DNA from: an uncultured Ruegeria sp.
GTDB taxonomy: Bacteria; Pseudomonadota; Alphaproteobacteria; Rhodobacterales; Rhodobacteraceae
Direction of reading: 5' to 3'
DNA length: 44,371 nucleotides
Assembly: GCF_947497005.1 (NCBI RefSeq)
Contig: NZ_CANMFF010000029.1
Location: forward strand, 1-44,371
Part shown: positions 1-8,578 of the stretch, in pieces
Position numbering within the stretch: position 1 is the stretch's first letter
Layout of the letters: the number at the start of each line of letters is the position of its first letter
Program-made: the position numbers and the translations under genes
The notes under the pieces: model-generated
Seen by the model: only the letters and a program-made list of their open reading frames with translations
Database searches by the model: none
Told to the model about the DNA's origin: nothing

Positions 1-410
1 TTTCGCATTCGTTTGCTCCTTCGAAAAGTTGAGCAAACTCTACATCAGAGCGAGGGAAGTTTCGGGGGGCAGGTCAAGGCCAATAGAGATTTGGAACGAC
101 GGCTCGAGCTTGCGGAACGAAACGACACCGTGGTGAGCGAGCAAGAACTGGAGCGATTGCAAACAGCCGTGTCCGGCGCGGAAAGTCAGGTTGCGGCTGC
201 ACATGCCGCGCTCGATGGTGCCAAACTGCGCCAGACCACCCTTCTACCAGCACAGTTTGATACTGCGCGTGCTGTTTTGAGCGAAGCAGAGAATGAGATA
301 TCAAAATCTACTGTAATTGCCGAAGTGGATGGGACCGTCATGCAATTTCTCCGGAAGCCGGGTGGCATCGTTAACCCAACTTTACGTACCGCTGGGATTT
401 TAGTTCGCGA
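1..410 (+). pseudogene. HlyD-type membrane-fusion protein, 5'-partial and 3'-truncated remnant
   Basis: The frame is open from the left edge, so the N-terminus lies outside the window. The visible part has a long charged and Gln-rich helical hairpin (about residues 5-95), followed by a lipoyl/barrel-like return strand containing AEVDGTVMQFLRKPGG and VNPTLRTAGILV, which is typical of HlyD/EmrA-type periplasmic adaptors. These normally link an inner-membrane pump to an outer-membrane channel. After AGILV the sequence no longer resembles the family: the beta-barrel and membrane-proximal domains are missing and the frame runs to a stop at 475-477. The DNA from about 411 belongs instead to a channel-like gene in another frame, so a deletion probably joined the two. 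Family assignment is fairly sure; loss of function is inferred from the missing C-terminal third. Confidence 0.7.
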
Positions 411-633
411 TTGGGGCTTTCGATTGGCAGGATCAAAGGTTGGTCAACCGGAACGAGCCTATATCACGCGCCCATAAACGCAACCACGGTTGGCTATGGC
501 GACACAAAGCCAGAAAAACCCGCGAGCCGGTTTCTTTTAAGTTATCAACGCGTTTATTGGGCTCAACTTTGCTGGAATTGTCGTCGGCATAGGTGTCCAT
601 TCGGTCGAAGCCGCGATGATCGCCAATTTCTAA
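411..633 (+). pseudogene. K+-channel-like (Ion_trans_2) C-terminal remnant with a frameshift
   Basis: One frame reads GWSTGTSLYHAPINATTVGYGD, a pore helix plus the TVGYGD selectivity filter of two-TM K+ channels, followed by TKPEKPASRFLL. At about 533-540 the match moves by one base: the next frame continues VINAFIGLNFAGIVVGIGVH, the expected second pore-lining helix, and stops at 631-633 after EAAMIANF. Removing one base after CTTTTA restores a continuous protein. The first transmembrane helix is absent and HlyD-like sequence sits in its place. This is therefore a decayed gene, probably once next to the HlyD gene. The filter motif makes the family call strong. A sequencing indel could explain the frameshift but not the missing N-terminus. 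Confidence 0.72.
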
Positions 634-954
634 ACAATGGAAATTCGAGTTTCAAACCTGGGTCAATCTCAGGCGACGGCGATCGACCGTTTTGAGGTGC
701 GATCTGTCGAATGCACCTGCAGCAATCAGGACGTTCGGCGGCGCCAGTTCATGGCTCAAATCACCAGTCGAGGCGTTCAGCAGAGAACGGCGGCTGAGTG
801 GCCACCTTTTGCAGATGGTCCAGCTTTTCTCACGGTGCTTTCCATGCGAGCTTATGGCACCACCTGACCTCAGCAGATTTTGTGCTGTCCGAAGCGCTCG
901 TTAACCGGTAAGTTCTTAGTTGTCGCGGTTCGATTGTCGACCATCGCGGAACTC
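634..954. other. Gene-poor stretch, no supported feature
   Basis: Short open frames exist on both strands, but none has a ribosome binding site, a recognisable motif or plausible composition. This may be degraded sequence between the channel remnant and the 3' end of the SLATT-like gene on the minus strand. I see no convincing terminator hairpin. Confidence 0.5.
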
Positions 955-1440
955 TTACTCCGCATTTACCGCCCCACCCTCGCGCATCCGGCGTTTTGTC
1001 CAGTTTTCGTTGACCCCTTCCAGCGTGTTGGACAATTCAGTGAAAACGGCGTCCAGGTTTTCCTGCGTTACGTCACCCGCCGTGCGTAAGTATTGCAAGT
1101 CATCCTCAAGCCCATAAAGCTTTGTCAGGGTCAAACTATAGTTGATCCAGGTCCAGCGAAAATCGAAAGTGGCTTCGACGGCGGCAAGGAAGGTTGCCCC
1201 AGCGCTGAGAACCAGCGCAATGTTTGCGGTCAAATCGGTGTTTATGGAGAACCAGGATGTGGCCTTCAATCCCAAAATGACTGTCACTACGCCACTAATC
1301 AGGATCGTCCCCGTACGGATAGCGATCCATGCGCGTTTACTTTTGGCGCTTTGGCTGGCAAAGAACGCTTTGTTCTGTTGCAACTTGTCCAACACAAACT
1401 GGATTTGCTCATCTTCGGGCATCTGCTTGGTTCCATTCAT
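955..1440 (-). CDS. SLATT/DUF4231-like two-helix membrane protein
   Basis: The 161-residue protein has a charged N-terminal helix (about 1-38) and two hydrophobic segments near residues 42-62 and 72-95. A cytoplasmic helical tail follows with an aromatic-rich WTWINYSLTLTKLYGLEDDL stretch. Two central helices followed by an amphipathic YxxLE-type helix fit the SLATT/DUF4231 superfamily. Comparative genomics has proposed SLATT proteins as pore-forming effectors of nucleotide-signal and other conflict systems. The gene starts four bases after the stop of the HEPN-like gene, so the two are almost certainly cotranscribed and possibly translationally coupled. The fold call rests on pattern rather than a search. 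A plain small membrane protein of unknown function is the alternative. Confidence 0.6.
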   Translation of the reverse strand: MNGTKQMPEDEQIQFVLDKLQQNKAFFASQSAKSKRAWIAIRTGTILISGVVTVILGLKATSWFSINTDLTANIALVLSAGATFLAAVEATFDFRWTWINYSLTLTKLYGLEDDLQYLRTAGDVTQENLDAVFTELSNTLEGVNENWTKRRMREGGAVNAE

Positions 1441-1444
1441 ATTC

Positions 1445-3421
1445 CTACATCCTCTCTTTCAGGGCGGTCTGAAACCCTTTTGCCGAGATGTCCTGCCCTG
1501 CACTGGAAACATAGCGCAAGAGTTGCAGTGCAAGATATTGCGAGAACGCAAGCAGTTGGTTTAGGTCGTTCTCAGGCACTTCACTTGCACCGGTATGGGC
1601 AAGCCTGTTGCGTAGACCACGCGCATCTTTTGCGAACCACCGGCCAGTTGAGCCAGGGGCAATTTCTTGCGCTAGCCGCGCCACTTGTGCGCCAATGTCG
1701 GAACCCGAAATACGCCCGACTACTGCATCGGTGAATGCAAAACACAGCCGGGCTCGGACAGGATTGCTGACAATCGGATGAAAGAAGGCTTCGCGCAGCA
1801 GAGTCAACTGCCGGTCGATTCCGGGATGGTCTTGAGCGATTTGCAATACGGTATCAGCGAGAGCACCCGCCTCTGACAAAACAACTGGATCGGGTTGATC
1901 CACTTCATCAAGCCATTTTGTCAGTAAGGTCTGACGGTAGACGCTGGGCAAACGCAGGCGCAGTTTGCCTTCGAAATAGTACTCGCCCAGCAAAACTGGA
2001 TCGAGGAAGTTGCCGAAGCCCAGGGCTCGAAGCGCGATGACGGTCGCACGCACGCTCGGATAATCATGCGGCGCACGCGCTCGAATCCCCGTGTTATTGT
2101 TTTTGGCATCCGGCACAAGGAGCAGGGCGCGGCCCGTGTCGGGGATTTGGCCCGCTTGGATTGCGGCGCTGGTACGGCGCAGGAAATCTTCACGTATGTA
2201 GCCGTCTTCCAATTCCTCTAACTTCACAAACGATAGTGCACTGAGCGCCACCGGTGCGGTCTTACCAATCGTAAAAACACCTTCTGGGCAATCGAGGCCG
2301 ATAAGAGGTGACCAGGCAATCGCTTTACCTTCGGGCGCCCCCATCGTGGTGCCCATTTGGGTAGCTATAGAACTTCGGTGGCCGGACATGCGGTTATCGA
2401 CGCGGAACTGTTCTTCAGCTTGCCAAGAACCTTTCTGAACAATGCGAGACAGTGCCTCAGTGCCTTCATTGAGTAGAGAGGAAAAAGTTGATCCTTCGGA
2501 CACAGCGCGACCGAGAGAGAGGATCGCACTGGCAAGCAGCGCAGGCGCAAGCGCCAGCGTCTCGGGAGAGGCAGCAGCCACATTGCCAGAGCGCCCATGA
2601 AGCACATCGCTGCGCAGGCCGTAAAGATCGCCGAGCGCGCGCTTGCTGACCGTCCCGCTTTTCGGGACAAGCGCAGAACTTGCGGCAACGAAGGCCTTTT
2701 GAAGGCCAGTGGTCTGGCCGCGCAACAAAAGCTCCTCTAGTGCGATAGTGCAGAGTGTCGCCTGTTCCACTCGACCTAGCGCAGCGTCCTGCGCGTCTAG
2801 GAAGGTTCGCAGCGCGCCCGCCAACTCCGGGGTCTTTTGGATCGGGCGGATAAGGTGGGCGATGCGGTTCGCGTGTTGGATATCGACTTGCGTAAGTGGT
2901 GCCTCTGTCAGCTTGGAAGCAACGAAATACTCATGATCGGCGTCGCCCTGCACCTGAATGCCGTCAAAAGTGTTTTCCCGCCATTCGAATTGTTTGGGCC
3001 CATCGGGCACCAAGAAAAAAGACGACAAGCGCGGTTGAATGAATCCCGACACCGGGCGGGCGAGCGAAAGCGACACCCAGGCCCCATAGATCATATCAAG
3101 CGCCCAGGCGACAGCGTCGCCGTTGGGTAGAGTTGCCAGGAGGTCAGTGCGATGAGCCGGGCTTTTCATTTCCAGAAAACGTGAGCCGCTCAAGGTCTGC
3201 TGCGGAACGAGATCAGTTTCTACAACAGAGACCAGCGCGACGGGTCTTCCCATCTCATACTCGCTTTTTCGGTCGTGAGCGCCCCCCGTCAGAGCTTGAT
3301 ATTCGTCGTAGGGCAACTGCTGGAGTTCGGTGTGGGACGTCATAAAGGGAATTACGGGCTCAGGTATCACCACACCTGGTAAGTGAGCGATCAGAATAAC
3401 ATCGCCTTTAATGTGCGACAT
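1445..3421 (-). CDS. Large protein with two Apea/HEPN-like domains
   Basis: A protein of about 658 residues. Two regions end in HEPN-type RxxxxH motifs: YGLRSDVLHGRSG near residues 267-279, and ARGLRNRLAHTG near 600-611. Both sit after helical segments, as in Apea-like HEPN domains, many of which are RNases or nucleotidyl-modified switches in defence systems. The first 190 or so residues and the middle (about 330-500) match nothing I recognise. I chose ATG at 3421 because AAGG lies eight bases upstream; GTG at 3430 is an in-frame alternative adding three residues. It is first in an operon with the SLATT-like gene, four bases downstream. Toxin or sensor activity is inferred. The two R and two H residues are seen directly. 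Confidence 0.68.
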   Translation of the reverse strand: MSHIKGDVILIAHLPGVVIPEPVIPFMTSHTELQQLPYDEYQALTGGAHDRKSEYEMGRPVALVSVVETDLVPQQTLSGSRFLEMKSPAHRTDLLATLPNGDAVAWALDMIYGAWVSLSLARPVSGFIQPRLSSFFLVPDGPKQFEWRENTFDGIQVQGDADHEYFVASKLTEAPLTQVDIQHANRIAHLIRPIQKTPELAGALRTFLDAQDAALGRVEQATLCTIALEELLLRGQTTGLQKAFVAASSALVPKSGTVSKRALGDLYGLRSDVLHGRSGNVAAASPETLALAPALLASAILSLGRAVSEGSTFSSLLNEGTEALSRIVQKGSWQAEEQFRVDNRMSGHRSSIATQMGTTMGAPEGKAIAWSPLIGLDCPEGVFTIGKTAPVALSALSFVKLEELEDGYIREDFLRRTSAAIQAGQIPDTGRALLLVPDAKNNNTGIRARAPHDYPSVRATVIALRALGFGNFLDPVLLGEYYFEGKLRLRLPSVYRQTLLTKWLDEVDQPDPVVLSEAGALADTVLQIAQDHPGIDRQLTLLREAFFHPIVSNPVRARLCFAFTDAVVGRISGSDIGAQVARLAQEIAPGSTGRWFAKDARGLRNRLAHTGASEVPENDLNQLLAFSQYLALQLLRYVSSAGQDISAKGFQTALKERM

Positions 3422-3911
3422 GGCGGCCACCTTGCAAAAAAGTCGGGCTCGAAACGGTCGAATTCAAATGCGAGGCTATTATTACCGAAAATTGCCCAAA
3501 CGACTACTTTGTTTGCTACAGGACAGGCGATAGAGGTCTGTTAGAACAAAAGTTGTTTAACCAAATCCCCCAATTCTTGCGGCCAATTGTCGACCTGAGC
3601 TACCGTTCCGTGCGGGGCGCAGGATGCGCAGTATCCCACCGACTTGCATCGGCGCGGCAGCACCGAGGACGGCATTCGACACAGCAATCCAGCTGGTCGG
3701 TTTGGGCTCCTCGCCGCCGATTGCCTGTGCAGCAATTCGCTGATCAGCGGCTTCCCGCGACTTGCCACTCGCACGGATGGTAGAATGGGCCGTCGACGCG
3801 GTGTTGATGCCTGGGCCTAGATGGAGCGTTGGCCTCAATGCAGACCTCGTGGACCTCGCGACCAAACGGCAGATTGGAAAATCGACGCTAGGGCGTGTTG
3901 TTCAGACTATG
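3422..3911. other. Intergenic region, no supported gene
   Basis: About 490 bases between the 5' end of the HEPN-like gene and the 3' end of the LysR gene, both on the minus strand. Bases 3440-3540 are comparatively A/T-rich and would hold the promoter of the HEPN-SLATT operon, but I cannot fix -35 and -10 boxes with confidence. Overlapping open frames at 3541-3865 on the minus strand have no start signal or recognisable motif and may be decayed coding sequence. Confidence 0.45.
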
Positions 3912-4757
3912 TCACGCAGCCAGAACACCGGACAGGCGTTCAACCAGCTCTCGCTTAACGATAGAAAACTTCGGAGTATGCGCGATTTCATCAAGTGTCG
4001 TGACCCACAGAGGAACTTCAATTTCGGGACCAATTTCCATCGACAAGTGGAGCCGAGAATCCGCGTTTCCAATAAATGAGGGTAGAAACGCTTTGCCCAC
4101 CCCGGCCGCGGCCATCTGCTGAAGCACCAAAAAGCTATCTGCGCCGTTGGTCATTTCATCCGCATTGACATGTTCTGCCAACCATTCGGCCGGGAGCGAG
4201 CGGCTCAACGCCCCATCAAGCCTCATCCATTTTCGATTTGGGGAACCATCGTCAAAAACTCCAAATGACAGCGTACCTGCACGTTCCCCGACAAGCCCTT
4301 CTTCAAGTCTTATCGAGGGTCGTACTGCAATGTCCGCTGTCAGCCTCGAAAGATCATGATGGCTATTTCCGCTCAATAAGGTCAGCTCAAGGCCGGAGTA
4401 TAACTGTGAAATCTCGTTTAGTATTTGAGGCAATACAAGCTGGCAAAGACTATCCGTGGACGCAATGCGTACGTGACCAACGGGAGACCGATTTGCGCCT
4501 ACAATTGCCCGCTCTACGGACAACACGGCGTCTTCAACGCTTTCCATCGCCGAAAGAATTGTGCTGGCCTCGGGGAGTGCTGCATACCCTGATGGGCTTT
4601 TTTGAAAAATCACACATCCAAAACGTTCTTCAAGGGCAGCAACTCTGCGCAGGACCGTTGCATGCGTAACACCTAAGGCCACAGCGGCCGCATTCAACGA
4701 TCCGTATTTTCTTACGGCGAGCGCGTATCGAATATCATCCCAATTCTGGCTGTTCAT
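3912..4757 (-). CDS. LysR-family transcriptional regulator
   Basis: A 281-residue protein, slightly short for the family (about 290-310). Residues 1-60 form the winged helix-turn-helix: WDDIRYALAVRKYGSLNAAA, then LGVTHATVLRRVAALEERFG. The rest resembles the periplasmic-binding-like effector domain (VGHVRIASTDSLCQLVLPQIL about 93-113, DIAVRP about 145). Such proteins usually activate a divergent target gene and repress themselves. Here the target would be the cytochrome pair that starts 86 bases away on the other strand. The inducer cannot be read from the sequence. The family assignment is secure; the target is inferred from position. Confidence 0.9.
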   Translation of the reverse strand: MNSQNWDDIRYALAVRKYGSLNAAAVALGVTHATVLRRVAALEERFGCVIFQKSPSGYAALPEASTILSAMESVEDAVLSVERAIVGANRSPVGHVRIASTDSLCQLVLPQILNEISQLYSGLELTLLSGNSHHDLSRLTADIAVRPSIRLEEGLVGERAGTLSFGVFDDGSPNRKWMRLDGALSRSLPAEWLAEHVNADEMTNGADSFLVLQQMAAAGVGKAFLPSFIGNADSRLHLSMEIGPEIEVPLWVTTLDEIAHTPKFSIVKRELVERLSGVLAA

Positions 4758-4843
4758 AAATTAACAAGAAACGACAAGTAACAAACAATTACAATAAAAT
4801 TTGTTCAAGGTAATATTCATCATACAGAACAGGGAGACACACC
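4758..4843. promoter_or_regulatory. Divergent promoter region with inverted repeat AACAAA/TTTGTT
   Basis: This 86-base A/T-rich gap separates the LysR gene from the cytochrome c' gene. AACAAA (4780-4785) and TTTGTT (4800-4805) form an inverted repeat with 14 bases between the arms, similar in layout to LysR-type binding sites. GGGAGA lies seven bases before the cytochrome ATG at 4844 and is a good ribosome binding site. Operator function is inferred from layout alone. Confidence 0.4.
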
Positions 4844-5311
4844 ATGATGAAGAGATTTTCCATCTTCGCGGCGGGCCTATTGACTGTAGCCGCTATTGGA
4901 ACGGCAATCGCGCATGAAGGCGAAAATCCGGCGGTGAAGGCCCGAACTTCGATAATGCAACTCTATGCTTTCAACCTTGGCACTCTTGGCGGCATGGCCA
5001 AGGGAGAGACGGAATATGATGCCGAGGCCGCAACACGGGCCGCAAATAACATCGTCGTTCTGACGCAGATCGACCAATCCGAGATGTGGCCCGCCGGATC
5101 CGACAATGTGACCGACCCGTCCACCCGCGCGTTGCCTGCAATTTGGGAGAACTTCCCAGATGTAGGCGCCAAGGGGCAGGCTTTGGCCGACGCCGCTGTT
5201 GCGATGCAGGCTGCGGCGGGACAAGATGTTGAAGCGCTTAAGGGGGCAATGGGTAATCTGGGCGGCGCCTGCTCGGCATGTCATAAAGCCTACCGAGCAC
5301 CGAAAGACTAA
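4844..5311 (+). CDS. Cytochrome c'/c556-type monohaem protein
   Basis: The protein has 155 residues. A signal peptide (about 1-23, ending AIA before HEGENP) sends it to the periplasm. The single haem-binding site CSACH lies near the C-terminus (residues 143-147) followed by KAYR, and the rest looks like a four-helix bundle. This is the diagnostic layout of the cytochrome c'/c556 family. These proteins act as electron carriers or bind small gas ligands. The stop is 13 bases before the dihaem cytochrome start, which has its own AAGGAG, so the two form an operon and may work as an electron-transfer pair. The LysR regulator is divergent. The family is clear; the electron donor is unknown because no dehydrogenase gene lies next to the pair. 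Confidence 0.9.
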   Translation: MMKRFSIFAAGLLTVAAIGTAIAHEGENPAVKARTSIMQLYAFNLGTLGGMAKGETEYDAEAATRAANNIVVLTQIDQSEMWPAGSDNVTDPSTRALPAIWENFPDVGAKGQALADAAVAMQAAAGQDVEALKGAMGNLGGACSACHKAYRAPKD

Positions 5312-5324
5312 AGGAGCGCTAGCT

Positions 5325-6233
5325 ATGCGGCGTTTTTTCATCTTCGCCGCTGTTTTTGCAGTTCTGGTCGGGCTGGCCGGTCTCGTGCTGACCCGACCGC
5401 AGAGAGTTGATCGGACGCAACTGGACGGTATTACCCCAGATCTTGCAAGAGGTGAGACCGTTTTCTACGCTGCAGGATGTGTATCTTGCCATTCTGCACC
5501 AGACGCCGTCGGACAGGAAAAACTCAATCTCGCTGGCGGTCGCCGGTTCGAGTCGGATTTTGGCACTTTCATTGCCCCAAACATATCCAGTGATCCGGTT
5601 GCTGGTATTGGGTCATGGTCCGCTCTGGATCTGGCCAATGCCCTGATCCATGGGACCGGGCCCAAGGGGCAGCATTATTACCCAGCGTTTCCTTATACGT
5701 CCTACGCAAACATGACGGCAGAGGATGTCGCATCACTCCATTCATTCCTCGGAACCCTGCCAGCGGTAACCACTGAAAGCACCGCGCATGAGGTCGGCTT
5801 GCCCTTCAACATTCGACGCGGGCTGGGTGGATGGAAGCTATTGTATCTAAAGCCGGGTTGGGTGGTTGACGGCGATCTGACTGACCAACAGATTCTAGGC
5901 CGTTATCTGGTGGAGGCGCTTGGACATTGCGCTGAATGCCATACGCCGCGAAACGGACTAGGTGGCCTGAAACGTGATCTCTGGTTGACGGGCGCGCCTA
6001 ATCCCAACGGAAAAGGTCGTATCCCCGGCCTTACCTCAGACCAGCTTGATTGGTCCGAAGCCGACATTGCGGAATACCTGAAATCCGGTTTCACGCCGGA
6101 TTATGACAGCGCCGGTGGGGAAATGGTTGAAGTCATCGAGAATACTTCTCGATTGAGCGATGACGAGCGTTTAGCGATTGCCGCTTATCTCAAAGCCGTT
6201 CCTGTGCCTCAGATTGAGCCCCCGTCAGAGTAA
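5325..6233 (+). CDS. Dihaem c-type cytochrome, membrane-anchored
   Basis: A 302-residue protein with an N-terminal hydrophobic segment (about 4-23) that is either an uncleaved anchor or a signal peptide. It has two haem motifs, CVSCH (52-56) and CAECH (202-206), each in its own cytochrome c domain. The sequences around them (PNISSDPVAGIGSW; HCAECHTPRN) resemble cytochrome subunits of periplasmic alcohol, aldehyde or sugar dehydrogenases, which pass electrons to a quinol or cytochrome oxidase. I chose ATG at 5325 because AAGGAG sits eight bases upstream; an in-frame extension into the upstream gene is possible but has no support. It is cotranscribed with the c'-type gene. The family is sure. 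The partner enzyme is not encoded nearby. Confidence 0.9.
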   Translation: MRRFFIFAAVFAVLVGLAGLVLTRPQRVDRTQLDGITPDLARGETVFYAAGCVSCHSAPDAVGQEKLNLAGGRRFESDFGTFIAPNISSDPVAGIGSWSALDLANALIHGTGPKGQHYYPAFPYTSYANMTAEDVASLHSFLGTLPAVTTESTAHEVGLPFNIRRGLGGWKLLYLKPGWVVDGDLTDQQILGRYLVEALGHCAECHTPRNGLGGLKRDLWLTGAPNPNGKGRIPGLTSDQLDWSEADIAEYLKSGFTPDYDSAGGEMVEVIENTSRLSDDERLAIAAYLKAVPVPQIEPPSE

Positions 6234-6348
6234 CAGGTGTCACAGGCCGCGATGCAGATACCAAGGCTGTTTCCCCTGCTTTAGGCAGAACGCCCAGAGG
6301 CTCTAATTCTTTTTGGCCAGACACCTGGTTTAGGTCTCGTGTACGTAA

Positions 6349-6714
6349 ACTCGCCCTATCATCGCGACTGGCGTGAATGGTGCATCGGCTTACTTGTTGC
6401 TCAATATCGGCAGGCGCGAGGAGTCGCCTGCATTGGAGGCGAACTACCGGCACATATTCACTGACGTGATGACCTCAATTGGCGGTGTCGTGCGACTTTT
6501 ACTTGCGCCTGTTACCGGCTGGCTGATCTTTGACCTAATCCTGGCAATTCTCATCGCGCTGAACTTCCTGTGGGAAGGATGGAGAATTATTCGGGCACCC
6601 GTGGATGGCCTGATGGATGTGAGCCTCTCAGATCATGACGTGCAGGTTGGCTCCAGTGCCATTGAAGCAAATTTCGGATCAGCATTGGAGTATCACAACC
6701 CGACAGTGCTCTAG
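6349..6714 (+). pseudogene. Cation diffusion facilitator (CDF) internal remnant
   Basis: From 6349 the frame reads TRPIIATGVNGASAYLLLNI, then GRREESPALEANYRHIFTDV, MTSIGGVV, and FLWEGWRIIRAPVDGLMDVS. This matches the middle of a CDF divalent-metal exporter: the TM3-TM6 region, with the metal-site-like HxxxD in RHIFTD and the GLMD end of the last helix. A TAA at 6346-6348 closes the frame upstream, where two N-terminal helices should be. After the GLMD region the cytoplasmic domain is missing: only about 30 unrelated-looking residues precede the stop. The gene has lost both ends and cannot make a working exporter. The family call is strong. Confidence 0.72.
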
Positions 6715-7088
6715 GCTACCGCCCTCCGGCCACGGAAACCTTCGTCCAGATGGACCAGTGGCCAGTCATGCACTAACAGTCAAGTAGGGCTGATCACGGC
6801 GGTTCCTGCTCCATGGCATACGAATTGTCGGGGGTCGACCACACCATCAAGGATGGCACAATTCGGACGCTGACTGACAGCCAGCGCGCCACGGTGCAAC
6901 TTCGCGAAACAGTTCTTGATGGCCACAGCAGCAATCCCTGTGCACTGATGGTCACAACTCGAGATATTGCTGACTTTGCGCGCCAAGTACGGCAGGATCT
7001 CACCGTGCCTATACCAAACCCGATTCATTGCAGAGGCGGAACTGCCACATCCCGCCTTTCAGAGTTGAACTCAATTAACGGTGACATT
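6715..7088. other. Intergenic, possibly decayed sequence
   Basis: About 370 bases between the CDF remnant and the secreted protein gene. The frame of the downstream gene is open back to 6813, but that part has no signal peptide, recognisable motif or ribosome binding site. I read it as chance openness rather than an N-terminal extension. A short frame at about 6733-6768 reads FVQMDQWPVMH, which could be a last scrap of the CDF cytoplasmic domain. That is speculative. Confidence 0.4.
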
Positions 7089-7772
7089 ATGAGAATATTT
7101 ACATCCTCGCTCATAGCTGCTGCGACCGCTTTTTGTCTGAACAGCACTTCCGCGCTTGCCGATGATTTGCCCATTCAGGACCAGCAAATGTTAACGTCCC
7201 GCGTGGCTGAGCACAGCCCGCAGAAAGAAATCTACATCAAGGATCGTCCGATCTTGGGTTGGAGCCTAACCAGCGACAGTCTGGAAGACATCCCCGCCCC
7301 GATCCGCGAAGCTCTGGGCAGTGTCGATGCCACCGGGTATGACGCCAATTATCTGGCCGAGAACAAAGGTTCAATTGTGGCGCTGCAGATGCGCAAGGAT
7401 GGCACCGATTTTTACATCATTGGCAAAGAAACCTTTGATAGTAAATACGAACTGGTCGCCTTGGACGAAGTGGCGGAAAAAAACAGGCGCCTCGTAGAGC
7501 GTTTGAGCATGGCCCCCGAAGTGCAGGCGATGTTCAACCAAAGAGCCGCTGGTCTTGTCGGTGCGCTTAAGACTACACCGGTTGAAATGATCCGTATCTC
7601 AGGGTTGGGATATGACCTGAACCAAGAGCTAACCATTCAGGCGCCTTGGGGCACCCAGACCAAACCGGCAAATGAAGATGCATTCTTGGTTTGGGATAGC
7701 GGTGAAAATCAGTATTACATGGTGAATGCAAGCGCAGATGGCAATCCGTCCAGTTATATCCCAGCGCAATAA
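7089..7772 (+). CDS. Secreted protein of unknown function
   Basis: I do not recognise this 227-residue protein. With ATG at 7089 it begins with a clear signal peptide (MRIF, then a hydrophobic core, ending about SALADD near residue 25). The mature part is mixed alpha/beta and rich in Asp, Glu and Gln, with no Cys pair after the signal, no transmembrane segment and no obvious catalytic motif. GWSLTSDSLEDIPAPIREAL and TGYDANYLAENKGSIVAL may be domain signatures. The open frame extends back to 6813, but the signal peptide decides for 7089 even though its ribosome binding site is weak. It probably has its own promoter, as no intact gene lies just upstream. Envelope or periplasmic location is inferred from the signal peptide only. 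Confidence 0.65.
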   Translation: MRIFTSSLIAAATAFCLNSTSALADDLPIQDQQMLTSRVAEHSPQKEIYIKDRPILGWSLTSDSLEDIPAPIREALGSVDATGYDANYLAENKGSIVALQMRKDGTDFYIIGKETFDSKYELVALDEVAEKNRRLVERLSMAPEVQAMFNQRAAGLVGALKTTPVEMIRISGLGYDLNQELTIQAPWGTQTKPANEDAFLVWDSGENQYYMVNASADGNPSSYIPAQ

Positions 7773-8131
7773 CACCGCACATATATCAACAGCTCGGTGT
7801 GTAGATGTGCAATCTGACATTACTGGCTAGTACCGGCCAGGGTTCCCTTTTTCTTGCACTCACCGTCACGGGCAGCCGATGCTCAGTGGATCCTGTCTGA
7901 CAGGCAGAAAGGGCTCTCGGCCGCTATGCGGTGCCACTGCGATCTGCAATGTCGTCGTGCATTGAGACCGATGTTTTGCCAAGCCCAAACTTTCCGCCGA
8001 AGAATCTGTAAATGAACGATTTTCTCAACCCATCAAGATTGTCGTGCAGCATTCGCGGATTGGCACCGGGCATTCGCATATACGCCAGAGGCAATTATGA
8101 CCTCACTCGCAAATAAACGCCCGTTGCCCAC
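7773..8131. other. Gene-free stretch at the 3' end of the eCIS operon, with a small palindrome
   Basis: No coding sequence is supported across these 359 bases. CCTGTCTGACAGG at 7892-7904 is a palindrome. Its core GTCTGACAGG recurs beyond the other end of the eCIS operon at 31799-31808. CACCGTCAC also occurs at 7861-7869 and at 31779-31787. I see no clear rho-independent terminator for the eCIS operon, which ends at 8132 on the minus strand. Confidence 0.45.
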
Positions 8132-8578
8132 CTATTTTCGAGCATGCGCGAGGACTGAATCGGCACTGAAAATCATAAGCTTGATCCACTCATCAACCAT
8201 ATCCGGCGAAACGTGCTGACCGGCCTGGATCGGCCATACGTGTCGGTGATGCACGTCCCCGTCCTGAATGGCCGAATGTCCAATCGGCGCGATAACGTTG
8301 GCGTCGGCCAATCGACTGGCATCACCGTCCTGTGCTGGCCCCATGCTGATCCAGGCCTGTACCAGATCGGCATAGTCCAACGCACCGTCATCAGGCAGAA
8401 CGGTGACGCTCATTGGGCGGGTTCCGGTGCCATCCCGTGACGGTACGTCAAACAGGATCGTCGACAGATCAAGACCCAGTTGATCGGTATCCATTATCTC
8501 GCAGGCATATCTTGCGGCGCTTAGCGCGTTGTACAGCGCATCAAACCGCGCAACCCTGTCTGGTCTGACCTCAGCCAC
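8132..8578 (-). CDS. Small acidic protein, last gene of the eCIS operon
   Basis: I do not recognise this 148-residue protein. It is acidic, has no signal peptide or transmembrane segment, and ends in an amphipathic helix (VDEWIKLMIFSADSVLAHARK). The GTG start at 8578 overlaps the last eight bases of the 674-residue gene, with AAGGA about ten bases upstream, so its translation is probably coupled to that gene. A small acidic protein coupled to a large basic, partly hydrophobic one suggests an immunity protein, a loading chaperone or an adaptor for that cargo candidate. This is inferred from size, charge and linkage; a motif match is lacking. Confidence 0.6.
   Translation of the reverse strand: MAEVRPDRVARFDALYNALSAARYACEIMDTDQLGLDLSTILFDVPSRDGTGTRPMSVTVLPDDGALDYADLVQAWISMGPAQDGDASRLADANVIAPIGHSAIQDGDVHHRHVWPIQAGQHVSPDMVDEWIKLMIFSADSVLAHARK

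Noticed and set aside
1093..1734. 213-codon plus-strand frame across the HEPN-SLATT operon
   Set aside because: It spans the junction of two intact minus-strand genes and has no start signal. It is antisense openness only.
6813..7088. N-terminal extension of the secreted protein gene
   Set aside because: The extension would bury a clear signal peptide at internal position about 93 and contains no recognised motif, so the start at 7089 is preferred.
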